A DNA stretch of 64,000 bases, from positions 436,745,830 to 436,809,829 of the forward strand of contig CM077663.1 in the NCBI GenBank assembly GCA_039707655.1, in the 5' to 3' direction. Under the pieces are notes generated by a model, which saw nothing but the letters and a program-made list of their open reading frames with translations, searched no databases and had not been told where the DNA came from. Below, one piece after another: positions 21,890 to 33,948 of the stretch (position 1 is its first letter; the number at the start of each line of letters is the position of its first letter). Made by a program: the position numbers and the translations under genes. The stretch is from Elymus sibiricus (lineage: Eukaryota; Streptophyta; Magnoliopsida; Poales; Poaceae).

Positions 21890-23200
21890 GTTTCATAAGT
21901 ATAAGCCTCACTCTAACAAGTTTCTAGGACATCGCAGAAGGCCTGCATCTGTCCAGGTGCCCTTGATGTTAATGAGAAATATTCAATGTCCCACCTACAT
22001 TCATTGAAATCTCCCTCCTGCAACAAACCATGGGAGGTCCGATTTTGTACACATTGGTCGTACGCTCCAGTCGTGTAGACGTCATCATAAAAAGGTCTTT
22101 GTGCTCCGGCTTCTGCATGATAGACCAAGTATGAAGTTATCGTGTACATGCAAGAATAGCCTGCATAGGAGAAGAAACGACTTTATTATTAAAAAACACA
22201 TTATTCCTGGTGAGCCACAATGCCCTACATAAGTCAGCCGCCCCAGAGGGATATGTGTAGAAAATTATTTATCAATACCCCGTAACCAATCGGCGAACAT
22301 GTTATGCACACTACATAGGGTTAGAGATTTGAAACTACTTGAACTATGACCCATACCGCACGAGCGAACTTACACTCAAAAAATAAGAATTTTAATAGAC
22401 TCGTCATGTTGATAAAAGACACATGTCTTACAAGCTTGTCAGTTACGTTGTGCAAGGTTATCTCTAGTTAAGATGACCGCTCTGCTTAAAAATCAGGGGA
22501 ACATCTTCACTTTTAGAGGTATGTTTAGCTTTCATATTTTATTATTATCAACGGGAACATCAGTATGAGCCATTGTATTGTAGAAGGACTTGACTAAGAA
22601 ACAGTCGTTCTGATGCAGCTTTTATCGAAACTTGTCTGGCTCGCTTGTCAGTTGAATGTCCTCCAGACGAGTGAGTAATTCGTTCCTTGTTTTCAAGCGA
22701 GGGCCAAAAAGGTCCCTACCTAAAGAAATATCAGGAGTTTCCTGCCCCAAAACTTGTTTGATCATGATAAATTTATGCCTGACAATTCTGTACAAGCTAG
22801 AGTAGTGCACCATAAGTGGGGTGGCGCCTAGCCATGTATCTTTCAAGGATCGAACATGAGAACTATCTCTAACTAAGAAAGTACCAAATTGAAATAAATA
22901 ATTCCTTGGTCTTCATGACACCATACCAAAAATGTTAATCACCGGGTTTCCAATGAACTTGAGAATTTCCTTTGCATCCCAAGTATTTGCTACTAAATAT
23001 TTCCTGCCACACATCATTCTGAGTGAGTAATTTGTAAACCCATTTACTAAGAAGAACGAAGGTTTTAATCTTAAGATCTTGAATTCCAAGGTCCCTTTGA
23101 GTTTTAGGGCGGCATAATATAGTCCACCTAGCCAGTCGATATTTCTTGGATTCATTATCACATAGAAATTAATTTTGCATGGTTTGCACAAATTTCTATG
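21890..23200 (-). pseudogene. LINE (non-LTR retrotransposon) relic
   Basis: Minus-strand fragments match grass LINE polyproteins. Around 22846-22622 is a frame with SLGRDLFGPRLKTRNELLTR. Around 22550-22400 a degraded zinc-binding reverse-transcriptase domain resembles LNIPLKVKIF...LSR.VILT.DNLARRN. Around 22000 the endonuclease-like GDFNE precedes APGQMQAFCDVLE. The order is scrambled relative to an intact LINE, where GDFNE is N-terminal, and there are many stops. It is an old, rearranged remnant. The frame at 23191-22913 may be part of the same reverse-transcriptase region. Confidence 0.6.
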
Positions 23201-26200
23201 AAAAATATATGCGGTTCAAATTAGAGTGCCACAATATAGATGAAGTTTATGGTTATTTTATCTGCTACTATACTGCTTCACCCTTCCTCTTCAGGAAAAT
23301 TCAAACACCCAATCATGAGCAGCAACATTCAACCCCTCCTTCTGGTTAGTTTATAAGTTATAAAAGTCTTAATGGTATGGAGTACTTTCCAATTTCTGCT
23401 CAAAAACTCACCGACTTTCGTTCTCATCCAATTTTCACACGCGTCGCATCTCCTCTCGGAGCAAATATTAATATAGGCAAATTCTACTATGGCTTAACTA
23501 ATTCATCTATGAAGTGCAAACTATGTTGCTTTTCTCGCCCAAAACAATAGAACAAGTCTCCAATATGGATGCCCGAACCTTCTCCTCTGCCCCCAGGGCA
23601 CATATCCTGAAAATATGGGGCGAAGAAAAAAGGCACGATTTATTTATACTAAATATTTTTATTTCTTAAAAAATATAACTCATTTTCTCCACATATGACA
23701 TTAACCACCAGTGTTTCTATCATAGCTCAACAATGTAATAATGCAACTAAGTATCAAGATGCAATATTTTATCATTATTTTTTAATCCCATCTGCAGTAA
23801 ATGTAGTTGAAATAACTTTGAAGCATATATTGCGAACAAAGCGACATTAGGTATTTCTTTTTCAAGATACCCTCTTAGGGATACTTAGTTAAGTCTGTAA
23901 TGTATCGGCAAAGAAAAATAAATAAAGAAAATATACATGCCACAAATTAATTTGGGATACTTAGATGAGTTTCAAAGTATCTGTTGGTGTATATTTAGTT
24001 TCTTAAATATCATGGCAGCGATGTCTAAAGTTGAGAGAGGTTTGTAGAGAGCATGTTATCCATTTAAGCTTTTAGTAGAAAAAAGGGATAATTATGAACG
24101 CAGTAAATATAAAGTTCTAGAATATACAAAGTATCTTTGACGGTTTATCCTTGAATTTTTGCATTTCCCATTCAGCAGTTATTTAATTTCAAAATATATT
24201 TTTCATCTTCCGACCGTCAATCTTCGCGATATATTCTTATTTAGTTTTTGGTCTCTAGAAAATATTATTTCTGCTTGATACAAATAAATAGAAAACAATA
24301 ACTGACACTCGGCACTGGATTAATAGGTAAATCCAATAGAATTATATAAAAATGTTCCCAAACTATGTAAAGTGGTATACACGCCGCATGAACATAGCAA
24401 AAACAGTAGATACATTTGAGGCATATCAATCCACAGTCTCCATAAATCACTTTCTTTATATTATATAATACTACCACTTGCACTATATATGTAGAGATTT
24501 TTTGCATCATCTCTTTTTTGATATGATCAATAGTTTGCATATGCATATGACAATCAACCCAATAGTAGTGGCACTCATCATACTATCTTTATCAAAAATC
24601 AACCCGAATTAAGTTTATTTGTAGTATTTGATTACTAAAATCATATATGGATACACAATGTTTCTATATTTCTCGGACCTACTACATAGATAACACATTT
24701 TGGGAGGTCATGTGTAACGGAGAAACTCGCATGCATCGATGGTGGTTGGGAGGACTGCTCAGTGGTTGCCTCGTTCCGAGTGGGGGTAGTGATACGACCT
24801 AAGCATATATATAATCTTCTATATCTAGTTGTGCTGCCTTAATCTATTTCTCTCAGTATGCAAGCATGCCATCTCAACATGCAACATGCAACATGTATGA
24901 AAAAAGGTCCATCTCAACATGAAATCATGGATAGGAAAAAACACTCAACATGCAAACATGCATGAGAATTTCTATTCATTATGTTATTCATAGTTATAAT
25001 TTTTTATGGTTAAGTTATAATTATTTTTAAGACTATACAATAATGAAACATAATTAATTATATGTTTTCATATTTTTACTACAAATATTCACGTCCCATA
25101 CAATCAAATCTCATTGAAATATATTGCGAAACATTGCCGCTACAAGATTTGGGGTATCATCTTGTTTTGAAGTTCTCATACCAATTTCTAATCAAATCGT
25201 GCAATGATTCATCTTTATTTGTACTAACATGTTGATAAACTGCAAGAATGACGAGTTTCATGTTTATGTGTCTGTGTTCGTAGGATTTCTAAAACCCAAA
25301 TGAAAAATGTCAAAAAATAGAAGGTCATAACTTCGGGAGGGAATCAACCTTACAATAGCTAGGTGGCACCCAGAGGTCCACACGAGGGGCCGACACACTA
25401 TACCACAAGTCTTAGTGGGCCCCATTAGGTGATATGAACCCCTCCTCCTGCTATATATATATATATATATCCTTAGTAGGGATCCACCTCCATCTTCATC
25501 ACCAATTCATCATTAGTTTCTGCCCTAAAAAGATGTGAATAGTCCATCTAGAGGACTACGAGTTCATACTAATAGCTACGTAGCATCCTCTCCATTTGTT
25601 CTTTGATGTTTTTCAATGGACTCTGTTCTTTGATGTTTAGAACACATAAGGTGCCCTACATGATTGTGAGCATCTTTATGTCGTTGCGACGACTCTTGAT
25701 ATTTCTTGATATTTGATAATAATTACTTTATGCTCATATTATCATGCTTATCTCGATTGCTTATAGATTTATATTGCTATTCGGTTTCAGTCCAATTGTT
25801 GGTAGTTTAGATGAACGAACAATACAGAGTGTGGTGTGCATTAGATAGAATTGTTCTCTGTTCATGCAGTACTTCGAGTGATAGTAACAAAGGCAAAGGT
25901 TACACTAGTTTTGCACATTAAGGATACAAAAATAGGTTGATTCATTGTCCGGATAGAAGCTTATGGTGAAGAGAATATATTCATAACTGTATTACATCAT
26001 TCTCTGTGAAATTAATTATTTTATTACTTCATGTTTCACACGAGAAATAATAAAAATAACATGGCGTTATCATATTGTTATCTCTCTACGCTCCACTCCA
26101 GGGTTGCAGGCGTGCCAGTGTACTACGTACACAAATAAACATAGGGAAACATGTACTTTATTAATCTCTCATCGGAGAAAGAAAATTATAAGATCCCTTT

Positions 26201-26800
26201 GCATATGCGCTCCGTGGCTTACTAGCGCGGCCAGCCTGACTGTGGCGATGTGCGGTCTCCTGGTTCCCGGGGCCTCGGAAGGCTCCCGGTTAATTACTCC
26301 CGCGGGTTGCTTCGCGAGATACCTCCGATTAAGCCGTGTGGTCGTCTTCGTCGTCTTCGCTTCACGTCTCTCTGCATGATGATAGTGGTGTGTGTGGGTG
26401 GCGGCAGAGCTCGTGTACTCGTCAGTACACGCGCCGCAAGTAGCGTGGCCTTTGCGGTGGCCGCGCCCGCCCTCGCCGTCGTGCCTCGTCGGTCTCGACG
26501 GATGGAGTAGTTAATGTAGGGGTAGCATGGGAAGCGCTCGGCTCAAACTTCTCAATGACAAATTGTTTTCTTAGGGTACGCAAGGGGTTACGGCTTGCGA
26601 GAGTAATTGTTTGTTGAGACCGGCATCGGTGTAAGACCAACGCGCGCTCACATTGGCATGGCCGGGGTGGTTGACGCCTCGTCTCAGTTAGACGCCGAGT
26701 GGTCGGCGGTCCGCTAAGACACAGGGCGCCGCCTCACGGGGCCTGGAAATATAGGGTCATAAAGGTCGCATCGCCTGAGCCGTTGCAACGCGGAAGCACG
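23201..26800. other. AT-rich intergenic DNA, no gene seen
   Basis: No coding frame of convincing length or composition. A (TA)n run lies at 25452-25470. Short direct repeats of the CATCTCAACATG type occur at 24866-24965. The part from about 26,200 is GC-richer, but its open frames are overlapping and unrecognised. Confidence 0.5.
25452..25470. repeat. (TA)n microsatellite
   Basis: Uninterrupted alternating TA, about nine units. Confidence 0.9.
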
Positions 26801-27186
26801 ACCTGTACGCCGGCGATGCCGTGGACCTGTACGCCATGATGGGTGCACTTCTCGAAGGGAGGACCTGTCTTAAGGTACATCGTCGTGAGCGCCGTTCCTG
26901 CCAACGTCGGGTCCACGTGGAAGCGTGGGAAAAGATATGTACGCCTATGACCTGTGTTCGCCAAGGACCTGTCTCGGGCTACATCATTGGCGAGCTCCGG
27001 TTTCGCCACACCGTATCCTCTGGGAAGCATAGGAAAACCTGTTCGTCGCGAACGGAACGCCGCGGGCCTGTGCACCGGAGACCTGTTCGTCATGGACCTG
27101 TCGACGCCCGACCCGGAACGCCTTATATTCTACTTGCTTGTTTTAGGCGAAAAGCATCAACCCCAAATCTTGCAGTTTGAACCTGT
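26801..27186 (+). repeat. Dispersed ACCTGT motif cluster
   Basis: ACCTGT, usually as GACCTGT, occurs at 26801, 26825, 26863, 26950, 26967, 27037, 27081, 27096 and 27181, with a GCCTGT at 27066. Spacing is irregular. Two open frames (26821-27180 and 26954-27280) cross it, but neither resembles a known family. Confidence 0.5.
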
Positions 27187-27202
27187 GAGTAGCAATTTTG
27201 TA

Positions 27203-27514
27203 GACTGGATAAACCAATCTTACTTTTCGAGGCATCAAAGATCGGATGAACCAATCTATCTTTTCGAGGCAACATATTAGAATGGTGTGAACCAATCTAT
27301 TTTTCCAATACAACAAAGATCGGATTAATCAATCTATCTTTTCGAGGCAACATATTAAACTGGTATGAACCAGTCTATTTTTCCGAGGCAACAAAGATTG
27401 GATGAACCAATCTATTTCTTTTTGAGGCAACATATTGGCCTGATGTGAACCAATTCAATTTTTCGAAGGCAACAAGATTGGATGAACCAATCTATCTTTT
27501 CGAGGCAACAAGAA
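27203..27514 (+). repeat. Tandem array of about 39-bp units with alternating types
   Basis: About eight units share GATGAACCAATCTATCTTTT and CGAGGCAACA. Units ending in ACAAAGAT(C/T)G alternate with units ending in ACATATTA, so the array has a higher-order period of about 78 bp. Confidence 0.8.
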
Positions 27515-27743
27515 CGAGAGGAAGAAAGAACAAAGGAATCGCTACAACGAGTGTGTAGTCTTTACCATAGTGCTTCTCTTGAACCTGTTTGTCTTGTGTG
27601 TAGGTATGTGGAGGAAGAGCCTTGCGGCGTGTATGTGTGTGCGTGACGTGGATGCGAAGGCTGGCAGCCTTGTGGCGTGCGTGCGTCTGTCTCTGCTCTC
27701 GTCCTGATGGCAGCATTGCGGCGTGTACGACTGCGTGCCTCCC

Positions 27744-27924
27744 ATAGTTTTAAATAGCCCGCTATAGCCCCGTTATAGCTTTGCTATAGCCTTTTCAGTA
27801 GGATGCCGCTAAATGGTCTCATGTACAAATAGCCCGCTATAACCCGCTATAGCCTGCTATAGCTCCGCTATAGCTTATTTGGAGGTCCGCCACTATTTGC
27901 CATAGCCCACTATTTAAAACATTG
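27744..27924. mobile_element. MULE-type MITE, 181 bp
   Basis: Flanked by a perfect 9-bp duplication GTGCCTCCC (27735-27743 and 27925-27933), the length typical of Mutator-like elements. Termini ATAGTTTTAAATAG and its near-complement CTATTTAAAACATTG form inverted repeats. The interior consists of GCTATAGC-type palindromes. It has no coding capacity. Confidence 0.8.
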
Positions 27925-28569
27925 GTGCCTCCTCCCTGCTCCCTGCGTTAGTCATGCCCTTATATAGGCGGGAGCTAGGGCAGTAGATGGTCGAAACTTT
28001 CTTGGTGCGCCGCCGCAGGTTGTTTGCAACCGGCCGGATCTTTCCGTGGGCCTTTGCCTTATCTCGCTACATGTACGGTTAGTATCGACACGCAACTCAT
28101 CTGACCTGATTATCCTTTGGTTGAATAAGTATGAATGCTAACCAATTAACAACCAACCATGCACATGATTAGTGGACGGATGCATATGATACACGTTGGG
28201 TATTTTGCACGTATACACACCTGCCGGCCAGTACACTGGTCTTCGGATGCATACGTTCATTGGTTTCTGCAAGTATTCAGATATGTAGGTGTACGCGCCG
28301 GCAGGCTCTACGGCAATACGCAGTCATTTGCGACAAGTACGCGCATGGGCCGGTCGTGGTTGCACGCTTGACCGTCATGCATGGATGGATGGGTAGACAC
28401 GTGATGGTGCTAACCGATCCATGCACACGTCTAGCTAGTGCATCAACCAAAAGACGTGTAGTACATATGCCTATACAGGTTTCATGATCAATCGTGCACA
28501 TCCCATGTATAATTTGCCCTTAAACTCATCCCCGATCTAAACTAAATTAGACGTCAGCTCCGAAAACGA

Positions 28570-28570
28570 A

Positions 28571-28614
<44 letters not shown>
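28570..28614. repeat. (AAT)n microsatellite
   Basis: About 15 uninterrupted AAT units. Confidence 0.95.
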
Positions 28615-28617
<3 letters not shown>

Positions 28618-30717
28618 CTCATCGAACACTTCATACTTGGAGTGTTTATGGATTTCGATCACCTTGGGTGGAGTATTAATTAGCCACTCGATTTCTGTAT
28701 ACAAGGCCACAAACTCATATTAATTAAGGTTGCCAAGGTAAAAATTAATGCCTACTTAAACCAGTACTGCAAGCTACAGTTTTCCTCCTCGTTTGACGAC
28801 GTGTTAATTAGCAAGTAGTTTTCTCTCCAACGCACCATAAGCCATCCCACTCACTCCTCGTTGGTTAATTAATGTTGCACATGCAAATTAACCTTCTCAC
28901 CCCCGCATGCATGCAACAGATAGTAATGTCATCAGTTGATAGTACGAGGCAAATCCCATCAATTTTGCCTCGATTAGTGTCAGTGGCCTTACATAACTGT
29001 AAATTGTAATTTTGATAGTAACCCTGTATACAAAAATGGAGGGAGCAGTTGGTCTAGTGGACTTACAAACATATTGTATATATAACTAGTGTAATAATTT
29101 GTAATGATTGTTTGATTGATAATGTACACATGTGTATGTTTATATTTATGTGTCACTGCTTTCATGCGCGATGCTACTAGTGAGTCTATGTATCGCCATC
29201 AAATTTCCTCCATAGTAAAACCCTCCAAAACACTTTTACGTGCACTTTTATTTTCAACTATTATTTGTTCTGAAATTACAAAAAGACTTCCAAAACACAA
29301 TCTTAAGAAGTTACTCCCAATTCTCTTAACATGCAAAATGTCCACCTCAACATCACACTAAGAACTGCATTTAGGTTTTCTATCCCACTAAGACATGCAA
29401 AATCTACCACATAAGCGAGTCATAGATTCCATTTATAAATTACAATTATTTTTGCATTAGTCTATATATGCACGTAACGTTGCCACATCATATATTCATG
29501 TTAATCATCTTTCACATTTTTATTCAAAATGACATTTTTAACTGTAATTGAAAAGTTGTTATTCTATTTTTAGACACTTTCTTTTATTGATTTTCAAGCT
29601 TATACTTTATTTTCATTAGATTTAGTTACTTTTAGCAACTACTTATGCATTTTTTAACAAAGTTAAGGCAACAACGCGCGGGAAAGAGTTATTCCCACTA
29701 CTCTATTTATCTTGACATGCACACATGTCAACTCGGCTATCATGCCATATCAGCAAGCATGCAATTAAACTACTGAATTTCCCTGCTCTACAGTGATGCC
29801 AGGTCATCACTTATGTTTTCATTTTTCTTTACTTCAGTTTACTATCACGAGTCTATTATCTCCTCCATGCAAAAAAGAAGCAGCATAAATGGTTGGTTGT
29901 TCACATCCCCACTATCTCATTGATATTCAGCTTCTCCACGAAACGAGTCTAGGAGTAACAACTGAAGTTATTACTTCATTCCCTCATAGCATGTCCTTCT
30001 CACATGAGTTCTTCTAATAAATAGCAACATCCTCATAACCTGACGAGGATTCATGATTTTTTCCTTCCCTTGCTCGATCTCTTCCGCAGTACCCAGACCA
30101 ACATGGATAATGTGTATGTACATACCTAGAGGTTCAGAGGCTGATTTCAGTGCAGGAAGACGATGACACCGATTTTAGAGTTGCACATTAAATCCAAGCC
30201 ATCTTTTGTTGCAAAATGTTTCTTGTTTTTTATTTTCTTACTCTTTTTCTTGTTACCGTGTGTCCCTCCTCTTTCAAATTGTTTATTACACTGCCATCCC
30301 GCTGTAACGCATGGGGTGTTGTCTAGTTATTTTGTAAACCCTGAAGGGGAGATCAGTTCCCAGCCGCGGCACCCTGATGTATAGAGGGGAAACGATTGGT
30401 GTTTTTTGTAGGGAAAACAAAAGATGTTCTGACCGATTGAGAGAGAGGGCTTGATCGTTTGGTTTCATTTTTGGAGAGTGTCAGTGCATTACTTCTAGAT
30501 GAAAACAAACACGGGCCTTCGTTATGTTCTATCGCTGGTAACAGAATGTTACGAGGAGATGAGGAGCAAACGAAATAAAAGCTTGCACAGAATAATGATT
30601 TGTTGGAGTTTTTTTCATGAGGCGGCATGTGTCATGAGGTGGATATGCTGTAAGCGGAAAAAGTTAGTGGGGCTGAACTATTTAGGTATTATAGATATTG
30701 AAGTATTATAGATATGA
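28615..30717. other. Intergenic DNA, no gene seen
   Basis: AT-rich with no convincing coding frame or recognisable element. The part near 30,100-30,300 may be an old intron upstream of the NLR relic that follows, but that is a guess from position alone. Confidence 0.4.
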
Positions 30718-30985
30718 TATTCCTGGAATTCAGGCATGCGAGTGGAGGGAAATTTCATCATGTAGTATGTTTTGTCAATTAAGTTTTGCATCTCGAGTTG
30801 TACAAGTTTACATCTTTCTTGAGCTGAATGTGTGAATTCCACAAAAATAGTTGTGCAAGTTTTCATAGAGATATCTTTGTTGAAACCGATAGTTGCCCTC
30901 TTCAAAAGGTAATCAATCTTGAGTGCGGGGTCTTCTTTTTTTGTTTTCATGTTCTGGAGAGCATCTATAGGCGCATACCACAAAA
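30718..30985 (+). pseudogene. Relic of an NLR 3' end (third copy)
   Basis: Shares, in order, the block ATATTCCTGGA, CATCTTTCTTGAGCTGAATG, ACCGATAGTTGCCCTCTTCA and GAGTGCGGGGTCTTC with 12,650-12,850 and 54,700-54,900. Those two follow the last NLR exon. The upstream coding part is not recognisable here. It shows that at least three NLR 3' ends once existed in this interval. Confidence 0.6.
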
Positions 30986-31133
30986 TGTACCACTCATTCG
31001 TGTCTGCGGAGAGGACCCGGCCGCCTCATTTTCGCCTGCTGCAATCACATACCTTAAATATCACATCCTAAAATCATACGAGTCCTTCAACAGGAAGGCT
31101 ATGTACTATTAAATAGATAAAACAACCCTACCA

Positions 31134-31492
31134 CTACTCGTCATCGGAGATGTAGACGACCTCCGTGCCAGCAGTGCCCGACGGACTAGCCTCCTGGTCG
31201 CTGGTCACCCTCCGCATCTCCGGTTCCTCGTGGGACATCATGTCCGTGAAGAGTTTGTCGTGCTCCGCCTATGCCGCCAGAGGAAGCGGCGGTTGGCCTC
31301 CACCTCCGCCTCCAAGTGGATGGAGTCGAAGATGGCTTGTTGCTCCGCTGCCTCCTTCGCTTGGGCGACCTCAAAATCGGCCATCGTGTTGCCCATGCCG
31401 AATCCGGTAGTGGGGGGTTCCGGACCCGCCTCGCCTTCCTCCTCTTCCTCCTCCTCCGGCTCTGCATCCTCCATGTCCGTGGAGGCACCCAC
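31134..31492 (-). pseudogene. Acidic, coiled-coil-like ORF fragment, frameshifted
   Basis: The frame from 31492 reads MGASTDMEDAEPEEEEEEEG, then ADFEVAQAKEAAEQQAIFDS and LEAEVEANRRFL, a charged helical stretch. It then goes out of frame near 31275. Another frame continues as EHDKLFTDMMSHEEPEMRR to a stop after VVYISDDE at 31134. The style resembles transposon-associated DNA-binding proteins of Triticeae, but I cannot name a family. Opposite-strand frames are shadows. Confidence 0.35.
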
Positions 31493-32023
31493 TACTCCGC
31501 CTCTGCCTCCTCCTCCTCTTACGGATTAAGAGTGGAAGCGGAAGGGGAGGTTGGAAATGGGACTGGCTATGGTTGAGGGGCCGCATTCTAGCCTAAATAG
31601 CCATATTTGACACCTCGGACGACGCACCGGACATGCATCCTCACTGGCCGACCGATGGGTTTTGCAGTGTGTCCACGTGGCTCCCACCCGTCAGCCCGAC
31701 CCAGCGAACATGCCTGGGCACGACCGGTCCTCATATCCTCCCAGATATGGGTTGGATATGGGAGTGTCGGTTAGCCTAGACATTTAGGATCAGTTTGAGG
31801 AGCCCTATTGGGTCGCAATTTTGTGTCCGATCACTGACCGAGCCTGACAATGAGTGTCACCAACTTGCTGTTATCGCACAAATCCTCCAGTATCTCGCCG
31901 GATAGTTGGTTATTATTAGAGTGATGCATAATCATGTTATTTTAATCGTATACTACAAAAACTATAACACTTGATGGTTTGATTTCCAGTTTTTCATATA
32001 CACCACTAGTAGAAAACAGGGCA

Positions 32024-32210
32024 TCTGTCCCGGTTCCAGAGGGTCTTTAGTCCCGGTTCTGGAACCGGGACAACACAATCGGGACTAAAGGTCCAGTCGT
32101 TTAGTCCCGGTTGGCTTACGAACCGGGACTAAAAGAGCTCCACGCGGCCGCTGTAGGGCTCCCAGGCAGGAGGACCTTTAGTCCCGGTTGGTAACACCAA
32201 CCGGGACAAA
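32024..32210. repeat. Left subterminal repeats of the CACTA element
   Basis: Several direct and inverted copies of TTTAGTCCCGGTT and its complement AACCGGGACTAAA. Such arrays bind the TNPA-like protein in En/Spm elements. Confidence 0.8.
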
Positions 32211-32366
32211 AGGGCATCCACGTGTCAGCCCCTGCCAAGCGCTGGGGCCGTGTTTCATTTTGTGTTTGCATTTTCTTTTATATTTATATTGTATTTTCAC
32301 ACAGTTACACATATTAATATACAACATCATCGGTACAAATTATGGAAAAAAAACATCCAACATCAG

Positions 32367-32480
32367 TACAAATTAGATGGATGCAATAGACCAAGTTGAA
32401 TTAGAGGAAAATACGATGTTGCGGAATTCAACTTGGTCTTGCGGAATTCAACTTGGTCTATTGCATCCATCTAATTTGTA
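32367..32480. repeat. Perfect 36-bp inverted repeat with an internal 20-bp direct repeat
   Basis: Arms at 32367-32402 and 32445-32480 are exact reverse complements. The segment GCGGAATTCAACTTGGTCTT at 32421-32440 is repeated next to it at 32441-32460 with one change. The pattern suggests a template switch during repair. Confidence 0.9.
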
Positions 32481-32626
32481 GCGGTATATGTCATATTACA
32501 ACTCATCATCATCTTAATCAACTCTTCATCATTGTAGGTAAAATAACATAAAAAGGTGAACTCCTCATCATTCTGGTTGTTATCATACTAGCAAATGATC
32601 AAGTTATCACAAGTTAGAAACACTAA

Positions 32627-33864
32627 CTACTGCTCTCTCCTAGGTAAAATAGCATAAAAAAAGTGAACTCCTGCATCTCCCCATTGAAGAATACAGAACA
32701 ACCTATCTCCAACTTCTGGCTTGCGCAATTTATAGTCTCCAAGTGTTTGCCTGGATGTTGTTATTGCCTTGCTCCATCCTTTTATTTTCATGGTATTCTC
32801 ACTTTGAGATATCGTGTATTTACCAGGGTAACTCATCGGCATTGGCCGTAAACTAATCATATGCAAATCACCTTTGGTAAACATCCATTTAGGAACGGTC
32901 TCTGGCGGGAGTACCTATTGAAGAGCATAAGTTATAATAACATAGTTAGCAAACTAGTTTTGCTTAAGAACAATGTATGAAAATGATGGACTAATGACAC
33001 AAGAGTAAAAAAATTCTTACAAAGTTGTCTCTAGTGATGTTATAAGGGTTTAACTTGTGCACTAGTGGCACATATCCTTGATAAATGTTACCAATCATGT
33101 AATTTTCCTTATGATGCTGAACAGCATGAATAAATGAGATGAGATGATCTTTCTCCAAACAAGTAAGTTTGGAGTCATGACTGTAGTACGTCCGATCTAT
33201 TATCTGTCGGGTAGTTCTTGTAGCACGGAAATAAGCTGATAATTAAAAATAAAGAAAATTAGTCAGGATGAGTACCAAATACTTTTCAATAATCAATATA
33301 AAGTACCTAACAAATCTGTTGACAAACGCACCTGGAGGTAGCACCGGAATCAAGTCATCCTCCGCATGCACCCAAATATCTATATTATTATCACGAACAT
33401 CGTCATTACCAAGATCGAAGGTAATCTTCATGTCCTCATCCAACTCATACGCGTGGCAAAATGCTCTCCAATTAGAACAACCAAAATATGTGTAATCTTC
33501 GTTATTTTTCACCTTAACAACAAAAGTGTAATGCTCGTTCTTAGGTGAGCTATCATAGGCTTTGTACTGTCCTTCCTGTTGAAATGGAACTTGTCCAAGA
33601 CAGCGAATCTTGCATGACAGGAACGCACTATTCGAATTGTACAAAAGAAAATTAAAGGTTAATTAACGCAAAAAAGCACACGTCATACTTCATTAACAAA
33701 AAATACATGTCGTATGTACATACCGTAATAATACTAAATTCTTCTGTTAGCTTGACGGTGAACGACCTATCGTTGTCCAGGTGAGGATAAATGTCGCATA
33801 GACCCCTGTCGTCCTAGCACAAAGGGCACTGAGGGATCCTATCGTCGTCAGACGACGTCGACAT
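32627..33864 (-). pseudogene. B3-domain-like accessory gene in the CACTA element
   Basis: Four minus-strand exons can be traced: 33864-33724 (MSTSSDDDRIPQCPLC...), about 33637-33332, 33235-33021 and 32914-32627. Good GT/AG signals join the last three in frame. The final exon contains KGWSKAI and RKPEVGDRLFCILQW, reminiscent of plant B3 DNA-binding domains, and ends at a stop at 32627. Exon 1 has an in-frame TAG (33814-33816), and its phase does not match exon 2, so the gene is not functional as read. B3 domains bind DNA in plant transcription factors. Here the gene is probably a copy acquired by the transposon. Confidence 0.5.
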
Positions 33865-33948
33865 TTCCTGTGTTCATGATTTTAAGATTAAAAATCGATG
33901 GCAATCATATAATATCACTAATACATATAATATTATCATATAATATCA

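Noticed and set aside
27203..27514. CRISPR-like repeat-spacer array
   Set aside because: Plant nuclear context; units are contiguous tandem repeats without unique spacers.
31230..31576. Plus-strand Ser/Pro-rich frames
   Set aside because: Shadows of the acidic minus-strand frame at 31238-31492.
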